Below, one piece after another: positions 1-11,000 of a stretch of 64,000 nucleotides of DNA. Origin of the DNA: Ecdyonurus torrentis (taxonomy: Eukaryota; Arthropoda; Insecta; Ephemeroptera; Heptageniidae); contig OX439134.1 in assembly GCA_949318235.1 (NCBI GenBank), forward strand, positions 23,391,162 through 23,455,161. The letters run 5' to 3'. How positions within the stretch are numbered: position 1 is the first letter of the stretch; every line of letters begins with the position of its first letter. The notes under the pieces were generated by a model, which was not told where the DNA came from, did no database searches, and saw only the letters and a program-made list of their open reading frames with translations. The position numbers and the translations under genes are program-made.

Positions 1-145
1 ATAACATATATCTAACATCAGTCTAACTTCATATTTTAAGTACAAAAATACTCTAACATTTCTCTATCAACCTCTAACTTTTTTTATCAATTTATGAAGG
101 CTCTAACATGACTCTAACATTTTGTCTAACATTTGTCTAACTTTT
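1..145. repeat. Left subterminal array of CTCTAACAT-type motifs
   Basis: About eight copies of TCTAACAT or TCTAACTT occur in the first 145 bases, several preceded by C to give CTCTAACAT. All point the same way. The array at 15375-15523 holds the same motif in the opposite orientation, as expected for subterminal transposase-binding sites. The motif cluster continues to the very first base, so the array may extend further left. Confidence 0.7.
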
Positions 146-1017
146 TTTTATTAAAAAAGACACAAAATGTACAAAATATATAATGATAAAAACTGGGAAT
201 ATATAATAACGCATTTTTTTTTAATTTGACAAAATTTATTTTTAAATAAAAAAATACAAAACGGCACTCAAAAAAAAATTTATATTTATCACAACCCAAA
301 GTACAAAAACTTATATAATTATTAGGTAATATATAATCTTTTATTTATTTATTTTTATTAATCAAACATAAGTTTTTTTTTTTTTTGGATATCATAAGTA
401 TGGATTACGCTATGCAACATTTAATTACGATTTGATGTAAATAAGAAATAAAGAAAACAATTTAAAATTATAGCATAAACAATTCCTACAACAATACAAA
501 AATACTTAAAATTAAATTAGAAGAAAATACAAGTGCTATTACAATGGAATTTATCGTTATTTATCTAATTAACGTTCCCAATTTTACTTTTTTTGCTTAA
601 AATTGAAAACATTTTTATACTACATTTATTCTACTGATTATTACTGCAACCATGCCGCAGAAATTAAATTAAAAACTTACGTTTTTTAAGCATAGAATTT
701 ATTTTATAAGTATGTTAAATTGATAACTTCCATTATAAGACAAAACCATTCAATACATATAATATTATGTAACTTTAATAATATATAAAAATAAGTATGA
801 AATGAGAAATCAATTAAGTTCCTAAAAAATATTTTGCAAAAAATATAAAGTTTTTTTTCTGCAAAACTTGGTTTATATGTAACAATATCATTTGGACCTT
901 TAAACAAGAAAATGTAAATAAAAAAATTCTCATTATTGCAAATTTTGTTCACATCATTATTAAAATAATCTATATAACTTATCTATAATGTATAGCTTAT
1001 TACTAGAAAATAGGCAT
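146..1017. other. AT-rich terminal spacer of the transposon
   Basis: This stretch lies between the left motif array and the transposase stop codon. It is homopolymer-rich AT sequence with no supported coding exon. On the minus strand it would hold the transposase 3' untranslated region. I see no conserved motif in it. Confidence 0.5.
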
Positions 1018-3996
1018 TTAATCAAACTCAAAAGCTTTGACAGGCTTAATACAAAAGTTTCTATTATTTACACTTACACAGTAGTTTATACAAACCAATT
1101 TTCTTATATCAATTGCTACGTAACTGTGAACATTTAAAATTTCTTTAATGAAACTGCAATTTTCTATACGTAGCATATCACATTTCTCTATTATTGCATA
1201 AAAACTTGCTGCACAACCACAAACATTCTCTTCAATACAACTACATTCTTTTACTTGCAGAAAACAATAAGTCCTACCAATTTTCTCCTCGTTATTAATA
1301 TCAATGTAGCTCACACAGTTTGAAAATGTACGCATTTTATTTTTATACAACATACTTGTATACAATAATGATCCTTTTTTCAACCTATAAAAAAGCCAAA
1401 CTTTTCTTAATTCAACTCCTAAATGATAAAATGCTGTATTAAACTTATCTGGCACAACATTAAGAAAATTAAGTTTACCTACAACAAAAATTGAATGGTC
1501 AATCTCCTTTGTTATATTGCATTTGATGTTATTTTTTAGCGAGTCTAAAAATTTACTTAAATTTGGATTCTCTTGTACATTGTTACGATGTTTTGGTAGC
1601 TTTTGCAGGGCCAAAAAAGATTTCCAAATTTGTTGTTCAGCGCACCGAGTTCCATGAACCAGTCTTGTCAATTTTCCGTTTAAATCCTCTAATGGAAAGC
1701 AAGAAGTTACCCACAATGGTCCTAAATGTCGCACAGAATCAGCTAAGTGTAATAACATATGAATATTAGCAGTCATAAAACGGATTCCAAAATATTCTTC
1801 GTATTTTAATACATAATCTTTAAGTAGAATTTCAGCTCTATCTATATCTGTATATGATATACTCTCACTAGAAAGTAACATGCATGCTTCAACCAAGGAA
1901 ATATAATGCGATAAATACGGTTCTGGCATCAAATCCAATAAGATAGGAATGGAAAAATAAAAAAACCATACTTTAAATTCCGCTGATTTAAGATAGTTTA
2001 AATGTGTTCCAAAATCCCTTGGCAGTCGCTTAACAAAGTTTGGTGGCTTAATCTGCTTAATTCTTTCATCAACTAATTTTGATACATTGTATAAAGAAAA
2101 CTCATATGTTGAATATGTTTTACTAAATAAAAGTGACACCATTTTCTTAACTATCCCTGAAAAAATTGCATGCATGGAATCTATTGCGGTGCAATTTATT
2201 ATATTTGGCACAAATTTTGATAGTAAAGTAGGTCCCTTAAATCCAAATACTGGTTTTTGAGTTTTGCAAGCTTCATTAGCATGCATACGTGTGTCCCTCA
2301 AATTACGCAGAGAATCAGATTCACTGTCTTCATTTTTAGGAAAAACAAAGACTGAGCTAGTTTCTGAGTAAAAAATCTTTCTCCCTCTTATAAGACATTT
2401 ATGACAACTATGCAAACCATTATACTGATTCATATTAAGAACTAAAGCACGAGCTGGCAGATCGCAACATCCGCACAGAATTTTTGCTCGAACATGTATA
2501 CGATCCCCCCTTTCATCTCTAGCATTTAACGTAACTCCTGTACTTTGCAACAAATTAAGCTCTTCATTTAAAGGTAGAAAAAACGAGTTAAAATAAGGTT
2601 TACTACTTCCGTACCATAAACCTCCAAAAATTACATTTTCAGGTAAATATCTAAGTGCATAAGGCAGCTCATTGATAATAAAGAAAAGAGGCCACACTGA
2701 ATATTTTGATGACTTATATAATGGTACACCGTCAGTATACCACATAAACGAAATATTATTGCGGTTACTCAAAAATCCATTGTTAAAATACGTTTTATAA
2801 ATTAAACAATCATATATATCCTCAATATTATCTTCGCATTTCTTAACTCTTGTAAATCTGTGATTTAATAATCTTCTAAAAGATTCCCTTTGAAATAACA
2901 CATCCAGTTGCTGTGCAATGGAAAACGTTAAAAAATGATCAGTAATTTTTTTTTCACAAATACATTCACCAAAACCATCTAAAATGTAGCACTTTTTACA
3001 ATAGTAATTTTTTTTTACAAAAAGACGATTATTTGGCAAGAATTTGTTAAAATAGTGGAGCGACGAGAAAAAATGATTTTTTTCTGGTAAATGTAGCGCA
3101 ATAGTTTCAAGAATAATTTTAAACGTTTGAATAGATAAGTTGCACCTAAAAAATACAGCTAACAACGCCACAAAGCTTTGAATTAGTGTTAATTTTGAAC
3201 CTTCAAAAATAGGAGTATTTGCCTCGTTGTTGTAGTTGGTTTGGTCTTCCTCCTCACTGTCACCACTCGACTCATCACTTATGTTGTTAGGGTTGACAAA
3301 ATCATCATCTGATGATTGTGAATACTCCCAGTCATTTTCCGAGTCGTTAATTTCAGCACCATCTAAACATCAATGACAAAATTTTTAAAATCTCAAGAAT
3401 TTTTTTTTCATTACAACTATTTTCATATTAGAGGCTGCAGTCATTTGAATAGTTAAAATATAAACATTTATCAGTTATTTGTATTAAAAAATATTTTATA
3501 TCATAAGAAAAATGTTGAACTAGCCAGAAACTACGTTAATTCGCAATTTTATTCTTTGCTCAAAAAGCACTCAGAATGACCTTATGCGTACACACCCTAT
3601 GCATTCTTATAAACTACAAAATAAGTGTTAATTGCGGTAGTGAAATCATCCATAATATATGGAACTCATACCTTCAGGGATACTTCCAATCTGCTCTTCA
3701 GGTTGGAAATTATCTGCATACAAAGGTCTTTCTCTCTGGTGCATTTCATCATTGGCCACTTGGTGATCTATAGGTTTATAATATAGAGAAATAATATTTG
3801 TTTAGTTTACATAAACAACACATATATGCAATATATACATGAAATTTTACTCACTAAAATCATCTCCATCACCAAGTTCCACCAAATCTGGCTGCAGCTC
3901 CGGCTGTTCGTCATCAGTTGTGGAACTTTCAGATTCACGTCGTAACCTTTTTCGGTACAATCTCTTTCTTTCTCTTTCATATACTTTTCTGTCCAT
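1018..3996 (-). CDS. Tnp2/CACTA-like transposase, 3 exons, 860 aa
   Basis: Proposed exons on the minus strand are 3996-3855, 3767-3672 and 3362-1018. They total 2583 nt, exactly 861 codons with the stop, and both introns are GT..AG and join in phase. The protein starts MDRKVYERERKR, so the N terminus is basic; an acidic Ser/Asp/Glu linker follows (residues ~80-130). The large last exon carries marks of Tnp2-type transposases: a PIFEGSKLTL segment, CGCCDLPA followed by CHKC (~375-400), DSMHAIFSG (~475) and a C-terminal IHMLLHLADSV..LGPLW block (~615) resembling the DUF4218 region. A Cys-rich patch lies near the C terminus. The reading frame is intact. The start is chosen because it opens exon 1 with a basic run and all later joins keep frame; the ATG-less reading at 3171 is inside exon 3. 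It shares a divergent promoter region with the plus-strand gene. Family is fairly sure; exact superfamily is less so. Confidence 0.75.
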
Positions 3997-4686
3997 TATA
4001 AAATGTGAAAAAGCTTATTTTTACTTCTATAAATGTAATAATTTTGTATATTTCTAACACGTATATTTTTAACATCAGCAAGCGGCCATATTTATCTAAA
4101 ACAGCTGATAAGGTGGCTTTTGTTTACAATCGAAAACCAAGCCAATTTATCTCGCGTTAAGTTATGACGATAAATATGTATATTATTATTTTTTGTACAC
4201 AATAAAGTGAGGGTAAATACAACTGAACTATATTCTGATATTTTTCCTAGCAGTATTATTGCAAAACACAACATTTATTTAGAAAAAAAACATTTAAGTG
4301 AATAATATTGCCTCGCGCTGAATTTTAAAATTTATGTACTACGCAAACAATATATTTATTATTATTACCATTTTTTCTAGTTATTTTACAATTTTCTTAA
4401 GAAAATAGCTACTTTTTTAAATTTGTAATTAGAAAACAAATTCAAACATACTTCAATACATAATGAAATGCTTGTTTATAGCATTATCATCATCGTTTAT
4501 GCGGTATCCGGCATCATTTCCATTAGTCAAGTTAAAGTTTTTGTATTTCCGGTTCGCGCTCTTTACAGTCGTAAATATGGTCACAAAACGCGATCAAAAA
4601 TATTTTGTTGTTTTGTGGCTTGTATTTTTTATTATTAACTATTAATCGCACCTTTAACATATAAAAAAGTGTACTAGTGTAATAAA
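3997..4686. promoter_or_regulatory. Shared divergent promoter region, copy A
   Basis: This 690-bp AT-rich gap separates the transposase ATG (minus strand) from the accessory-gene ATG (plus strand). It must contain both start regions. It has an ATATAAAAAAG stretch about 25 bp upstream of the plus-strand ATG, a possible TATA-like site. An identical second copy lies at 7384-8073. After the duplication, copy A drives the intact transposase and a truncated accessory exon. Confidence 0.5.
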
Positions 4687-4955
4687 ATGTCTTTAGAGGA
4701 CATGAGCAATGATATCATGGAAGATTTTGATGCACCACTTCCACAAAAAGCAAACGTACCATTCATACGTACATCATCTCGTGTACCTAAGCCAATTTCA
4801 CGACAAAAGTTTTGTTTGGTTCAGTTTTACGATGACGATGTAGTTGATTATAGGCAAGGAAAAGTTGAAAATATTATTAAAAATCCAGAGGATCGTAAGC
4901 AAGGGTTGGATATTTACTTGGATTGGAAAGGAGAGCCATTCCTTGCTTTGGTTCA
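4687..4955 (+). pseudogene. Truncated first exon of the accessory gene (copy A)
   Basis: This is identical to the first 269 nt of the gene starting at 8074 (MSLEDMSNDIMEDF...), ending in GTTCA just before the splice donor region. It is cut off by the TIR of the 4956-6094 element, so reading continues into the element and stops at 4993-4995. It is a by-product of the tandem duplication and would give only a short chimeric peptide. Confidence 0.8.
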
Positions 4956-5137
4956 CCCTGCTCACAAAACCGTGATTTTAGCCGCGCGGTTCTGAGAAAA
5001 GTGAAAAAAACCGCGCGGTTCTCAAAAAACCGTGCAAAAGCCGCGCGGTTCTTAAAAAACCGTGCAGAAGCCGCGCGGTTCTTATCAAACCGCGCGGTTC
5101 TGAAGAACCGCGCGGTTCTTGCACGGTTTTTAGAATA

Positions 5138-5250
5138 AGGTCACGTGATCTAGCGCATGCGCATTTAGGATGTGTGAGAAAGATGCGCAGTATCTCAGTG
5201 AACTTGAGAATCGAGAAAACTAACATGGCGAATTTACTTTTGTGTTGTTT
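5138..5250 (+). promoter_or_regulatory. Promoter-like block inside the TIR element (E-box, NRF1-like site, ATGGCG start)
   Basis: Within about 90 bp there is CACGTG, then GCGCATGCGC (an exact NRF1-type palindrome), then AACATGGCG, a context typical of TATA-less animal promoters and first exons. The ATG opens only 17 codons before a stop unless a splice donor is used. Captured host-promoter sequence is one explanation; this is inference. Confidence 0.35.
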
Positions 5251-5589
5251 TTACGTGAATATTAAGTACAAATGTTAGTAAGAAGCTAAAAAATTAGTGC
5301 TCGATGTTTTTAAATGAGGTAAGAATTTACTGAATGTATAATTCCAAAGTTTTAATGTCAGTAGAGGGCTAAAACAGTGATTTTTGTTACATGTCCTTGG
5401 GGCGCGGCAATGGCGAGTGGCTTTGAACTTCGCAAAGACCAACGTATTTCTATACACGCATCATGGAACGTAAAGTTTTTTTTTTTTTTGTAATATATTG
5501 GGTTTGTTTTTATTAGTATGTATATTAAAATATATTTTTATGTCTTAGATTTTGTTTGTTGAACTAATAATAATATGTATTTAATATTT

Positions 5590-5652
5590 TTTATATGTAT
5601 TTTCTTGATTGAAAAAGCGTGGTATTTATATAAAAGGTACGCTTTTTCAATG
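5590..5652. repeat. Perfect 13-bp-stem hairpin in the TIR element
   Basis: ATTGAAAAAGCGT and its exact reverse complement ACGCTTTTTCAAT flank a short loop that contains TATATAAAAGG. It is a compact inverted repeat in the otherwise AT-rich middle of the element. Function is unknown. Confidence 0.5.
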
Positions 5653-6094
5653 AAAATGTGTGTAGTATATAATAATGGTATTTTTGTTTATTCAAAGGAA
5701 CATGTACGAGTGTAAGTAGAAAATGTTGTGTTCTGTTCTAATTCAGGTGCAGTGTGACAATAAAAAGTAAGTTTTTCACGACAATATCGAACCAGAAAGG
5801 TGCGGAGCCCACTGAGAGCGTCGGAGAAGGCGGCATTAAGGTTCAACAGCACGTGCCATAGAGCCATCTGAGTTCAACGTAAGAACCGCCTGGTAACCGG
5901 GCGGTGCCCGGCAGCCACGCGGTTTTAACCCAAAAACCGCGCGGCTTCAACTCAAAAACCGCGCGGTAACCGCGCGGTTTTTGCGCGGTTCTTGCCCGGT
6001 AACTGCGCGGTAACCGCGCGGTTTTTGCCCGGTTACCGAGCTCGGTTTTTTGCACGGTAACCGCGCGGTTTTTTGCGCGGTTTTGTGAGCAGGG

Positions 6095-7383
6095 GATGAC
6101 TTATATAATGGTACACCGTCAGTATACCACATAAACGAAATATTATTGCGGTTACTCAAAAATCCATTGTTAAAATACGTTTTATAAATTAAACAATCAT
6201 ATATATCCTCAATATTATCTTCGCATTTCTTAACTCTTGTAAATCTGTGATTTAATAATCTTCTAAAAGATTCCCTTTGAAATAACACATCCAGTTGCTG
6301 TGCAATGGAAAACGTTAAAAAATGATCAGTAATTTTTTTTTCACAAATACATTCACCAAAACCATCTAAAATGTAGCACTTTTTACAATAGTAATTTTTT
6401 TTTACAAAAAGACGATTATTTGGCAAGAATTTGTTAAAATAGTGGAGCGACGAGAAAAAATGATTTTTTTCTGGTAAATGTAGCGCAATAGTTTCAAGAA
6501 TAATTTTAAACGTTTGAATAGATAAGTTGCACCTAAAAAATACAGCTAACAACGCCACAAAGCTTTGAATTAGTGTTAATTTTGAACCTTCAAAAATAGG
6601 AGTATTTGCCTCGTTGTTGTAGTTGGTTTGGTCTTCCTCCTCACTGTCACCACTCGACTCATCACTTATGTTGTTAGGGTTGACAAAATCATCATCTGAT
6701 GATTGTGAATACTCCCAGTCATTTTCCGAGTCGTTAATTTCAGCACCATCTAAACATCAATGACAAAATTTTTAAAATCTCAAGAATTTTTTTTTCATTA
6801 CAACTATTTTCATATTAGAGGCTGCAGTCATTTGAATAGTTAAAATATAAACATTTATCAGTTATTTGTATTAAAAAATATTTTATATCATAAGAAAAAT
6901 GTTGAACTAGCCAGAAACTACGTTAATTCGCAATTTTATTCTTTGCTCAAAAAGCACTCAGAATGACCTTATGCGTACACACCCTATGCATTCTTATAAA
7001 CTACAAAATAAGTGTTAATTGCGGTAGTGAAATCATCCATAATATATGGAACTCATACCTTCAGGGATACTTCCAATCTGCTCTTCAGGTTGGAAATTAT
7101 CTGCATACAAAGGTCTTTCTCTCTGGTGCATTTCATCATTGGCCACTTGGTGATCTATAGGTTTATAATATAGAGAAATAATATTTGTTTAGTTTACATA
7201 AACAACACATATATGCAATATATACATGAAATTTTACTCACTAAAATCATCTCCATCACCAAGTTCCACCAAATCTGGCTGCAGCTCCGGCTGTTCGTCA
7301 TCAGTTGTGGAACTTTCAGATTCACGTCGTAACCTTTTTCGGTACAATCTCTTTCTTTCTCTTTCATATACTTTTCTGTCCAT
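6095..7383 (-). pseudogene. 5' fragment of the Tnp2-like transposase (copy B)
   Basis: Exons matching the intact gene lie at 7383-7242, 7154-7059 and 6749-6095. The third is cut at 6095 by the TIR element, so the conserved catalytic-type region and the C terminus are missing. Read-through into the element adds unrelated Arg/Pro/Ala-rich residues before a stop at 5947-5949. If expressed, it would be a truncated protein keeping the basic N terminus and acidic linker. Confidence 0.8.
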
Positions 7384-8073
7384 TATAAAATGTGAAAAAG
7401 CTTATTTTTACTTCTATAAATGTAATAATTTTGTATATTTCTAACACGTATATTTTTAACATCAGCAAGCGGCCATATTTATCTAAAACAGCTGATAAGG
7501 TGGCTTTTGTTTACAATCGAAAACCAAGCCAATTTATCTCGCGTTAAGTTATGACGATAAATATGTATATTATTATTTTTTGTACACAATAAAGTGAGGG
7601 TAAATACAACTGAACTATATTCTGATATTTTTCCTAGCAGTATTATTGCAAAACACAACATTTATTTAGAAAAAAAACATTTAAGTGAATAATATTGCCT
7701 CGCGCTGAATTTTAAAATTTATGTACTACGCAAACAATATATTTATTATTATTACCATTTTTTCTAGTTATTTTACAATTTTCTTAAGAAAATAGCTACT
7801 TTTTTAAATTTGTAATTAGAAAACAAATTCAAACATACTTCAATACATAATGAAATGCTTGTTTATAGCATTATCATCATCGTTTATGCGGTATCCGGCA
7901 TCATTTCCATTAGTCAAGTTAAAGTTTTTGTATTTCCGGTTCGCGCTCTTTACAGTCGTAAATATGGTCACAAAACGCGATCAAAAATATTTTGTTGTTT
8001 TGTGGCTTGTATTTTTTATTATTAACTATTAATCGCACCTTTAACATATAAAAAAGTGTACTAGTGTAATAAA
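7384..8073. promoter_or_regulatory. Shared divergent promoter region, copy B
   Basis: Identical to 3997-4686. In this copy it sits upstream of the complete accessory gene (plus strand) and of the truncated transposase fragment (minus strand). Each intact gene of the transposon therefore now has its own promoter copy. Confidence 0.5.
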
Positions 8074-11000
8074 ATGTCTTTAGAGGACATGAGCAATGAT
8101 ATCATGGAAGATTTTGATGCACCACTTCCACAAAAAGCAAACGTACCATTCATACGTACATCATCTCGTGTACCTAAGCCAATTTCACGACAAAAGTTTT
8201 GTTTGGTTCAGTTTTACGATGACGATGTAGTTGATTATAGGCAAGGAAAAGTTGAAAATATTATTAAAAATCCAGAGGATCGTAAGCAAGGGTTGGATAT
8301 TTACTTGGATTGGAAAGGAGAGCCATTCCTTGCTTTGGTTCAGTTATTGACAGGTATGCATTTTTGAGTTTTTCTTTCACTCCCCCGCCTTATTTCTGTA
8401 TTTTTTCCAAAATCTTTCTTACTTATTTTATGTCAAAAACTATGAAAAATTTACATAATAATCATGCAACATGATTACAGTCAGGAAATTGACATATTTT
8501 TTAATATTATAAAGTTATCTTGCAATCATGTACACATATCCCTACCAGTATATGTATGCATGTACTTTTATTTTGTCATGCAGATATAAATTTTGTGGTG
8601 TATATTCGTAATTATTTATAAAAATACATTAGTTTTTTACGTTTAAAATTTAAATTTAAGGTGACTGGAGTGAAATTTTGGAATTGGAAGAAAAACTGAA
8701 GTTGCTGCCATTGCCAAAGACAAATGGAGTTACCGCAGTTGATTTAACTACAAAACCGGTATGTATGCATTTTGTGATTTAGAATATTAATTACTAATAG
8801 TATAAACAATGCAATGCATAGGCATTTCAAAACAATATCAATCATATTATGCAGTTTAAAGCATATGTTTCTAAAAATGTATACGTAAGTAGATACTTTA
8901 CTATATGTAACCACCTTAAATATTTAAACTTAAAAAACAGATAGTTATATTACATTTGTTAAGGTGATTTTAAGTAAAACTAAAGATACCAGCATGCATA
9001 TAATATAAATGGGTGGAAGGCACAAACTGTACAGACAAGCATGTCGTTACTTGTTATGTGGTACATGATTTCCAGCATGGCATCTGTCAGATTAAAGAAT
9101 ATCACGAGTGTATAATGATAAATGTGTGTTTTTGTTATGTGTTGACCAGTGTGCTATAGGTATATACAACTTACTTCATTGTCCATATTGACCCTATCAT
9201 TTTAAGTCACTATGCAAAACTGTAGACCTGCAGCAAACATTGTATCTATGAATGTATATGTACGTACAGTACACAGTGGTGTTAAATAAATAAATAAATT
9301 TATATTTATTTATTAAACACAATGTGTGTAACATACATATAAACATTCAATATTTATCTAAATAATTATAAACAAATAATAATATCAAAATCATAACATC
9401 AAAATAATAACGAGAAAAGTTATTATTATTTATTAAACGAATCATAAATACATTGCTACACATATACAGTTTGACATAATGACGTAATGACAGAGTCCGA
9501 GACAATGAAGTAAGTGGTACCTAGAACAAAGGCCACCACATTACAAACATACACATTTATCGCTACAATCTTGATATTCTTTTATCTGACATTACATGGT
9601 GGAAACCATGCACCGCAAAACGGGTAATGACATGGTTTTGTCTGTACAGTTCGGGCCTTTCCACCCATTTATATACCGGTAAATGCATGGGTATTACAGA
9701 AGGCCAGGTTGATATCTTCAGTTTTACTTAATCTCTCCTTAACAAATTTAATACAATCATCTGTTTTTAAAAGTTTGAATTGTAATTGTAGTTCCGTTTC
9801 AAATAACTCCTCCCCTGCTAGCTCATAAACTAGCCTTGAGATTTTTATGTGAAACAGTTTTGTAGATAATTAACGTATAAGTTACACTAAAATTATGTTA
9901 CAGGCAAGGAAACGGAAAAATGCAAATGACCCAATTCCTAATGCAAAAAGGCAAGATTCAATAATTCAAGATATTTTAGAATCTGAGGAAAACAATGACA
10001 TCTGTCATACTGGAACCGGAGAATCAGTATTAGAAATCACAGAAAGACTGGAGGAGCATTGTGGCAGTAATAGTCAAGATGTTACACCATCCAGATATGA
10101 ACGCGAAGACACCATAAATGACACTAGAGGCCACTTGGGTCCTGCAAGAGTGAGAGGCCGAGGTGCTTCAGCAGCTATAACATCACAACGTGGCAGCCGT
10201 GGAGTTACGCAGGGTGCTAGCGGTCGTGGTCAAACAAACATGCGAGGATCCGGGAGTCACAGTTCAGCAACAGTTGTGACGTCACAACCTGGCAGCAGCG
10301 GAGCCACGCAGACTGCACGTGGCCAAAGTAACATGCGAGGATCAAGGAGTCGCGGTTCAACATTGGTTGTGACGTCACAACCCGGCAACACAACAGCCAC
10401 GCAGAGTGCACGTGGTCGTGGACAAAACAACATGCGAGGATCCGGGAGTCGTGGTTCAGCTTCAGTTATGACGGCACAACCCGGCAACACAACAGCCTCG
10501 CAGAGTGCACGTGGTCGTGGACAAACCAACATGCGAGGATCCGGGAGTCGAGCTTCAGCACCAGTTGTGCCGTCACAACCTGGCCACACTACAGCCACGC
10601 AGAGTGCACGGGGTCGTGGAGAAACTAACATGCGAGGATCCGGGAGTCGTGGTTCAGCACCAGTTGTGCCGTCACAACCTGGCCACACTACAGCCACGCA
10701 GAGTGCACGTGGTCGTGGAGAAACTAACATGCGAGGATCTGGGAGTCGAGGTTCAGCACCAGTTGTGCCGTCACAACCTGGCAGCAGCGGAGCCACGCAG
10801 AGTGCACGTGGTCGTGGAGAAACTAACATGCGAGGATCTGGGAGTCGAGCTTCAGCACCAGTTGTGCCCTCACAACCTGGCCACACAACAGCCACGCAGA
10901 GTGCACGTGGTCGTGGACAAACCAACATGCGAGGATCCGGGAGTCGAGCTTCAGCACCAGTTGTGCCGTCACAACCTGGCCACACTACAGCCACGCAGAG

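Larger units (their letters stand above)
2708..4955. repeat. Copy A of a 2248-bp direct duplication
   Basis: Bases 2708-4955 recur at 6095-8342 with a constant offset of 3387 and no indel that I could find. The copy spans the 5' part of the transposase gene, the divergent intergenic region and the first exon of the plus-strand gene up to GTTCA. The sequence between the copies (4956-6094) is a complete TIR element. Confidence 0.95.
4956..6094. mobile_element. 1139-bp non-autonomous TIR element with arrays of the palindrome AACCGCGCGGTT
   Basis: The ends are CCCTGCTCACAAAACCG (4956-4972) and its reverse complement ending at 6094. Just inside both ends are clusters of CCGCGCGGTT: about six between 4980 and 5120, and ten or so full or partial copies between 5915 and 6085. 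The core AACCGCGCGGTT is its own reverse complement. GC content is far above the surroundings there. No transposase is encoded. The element sits exactly at the junction of the duplicated segment, and the flanks (GTTCA left, GATGAC right) do not match as a target-site duplication. That fits a recombinant between two element copies at different sites. Confidence 0.85.
6095..8342. repeat. Copy B of the 2248-bp direct duplication
   Basis: This is the second copy of 2708-4955. It starts at GATGAC (6095) directly after the TIR of the inserted element and runs through the truncated transposase 5' part, the divergent promoter and the first exon of the accessory gene, where it merges with unique sequence after 8342. 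Confidence 0.95.

Noticed and set aside
5843..6558. A 203-codon minus-strand protein reading from the truncated transposase into the GC-rich element
   Set aside because: It is a chimera created by the insertion junction. The part inside the element is translated palindrome repeats.
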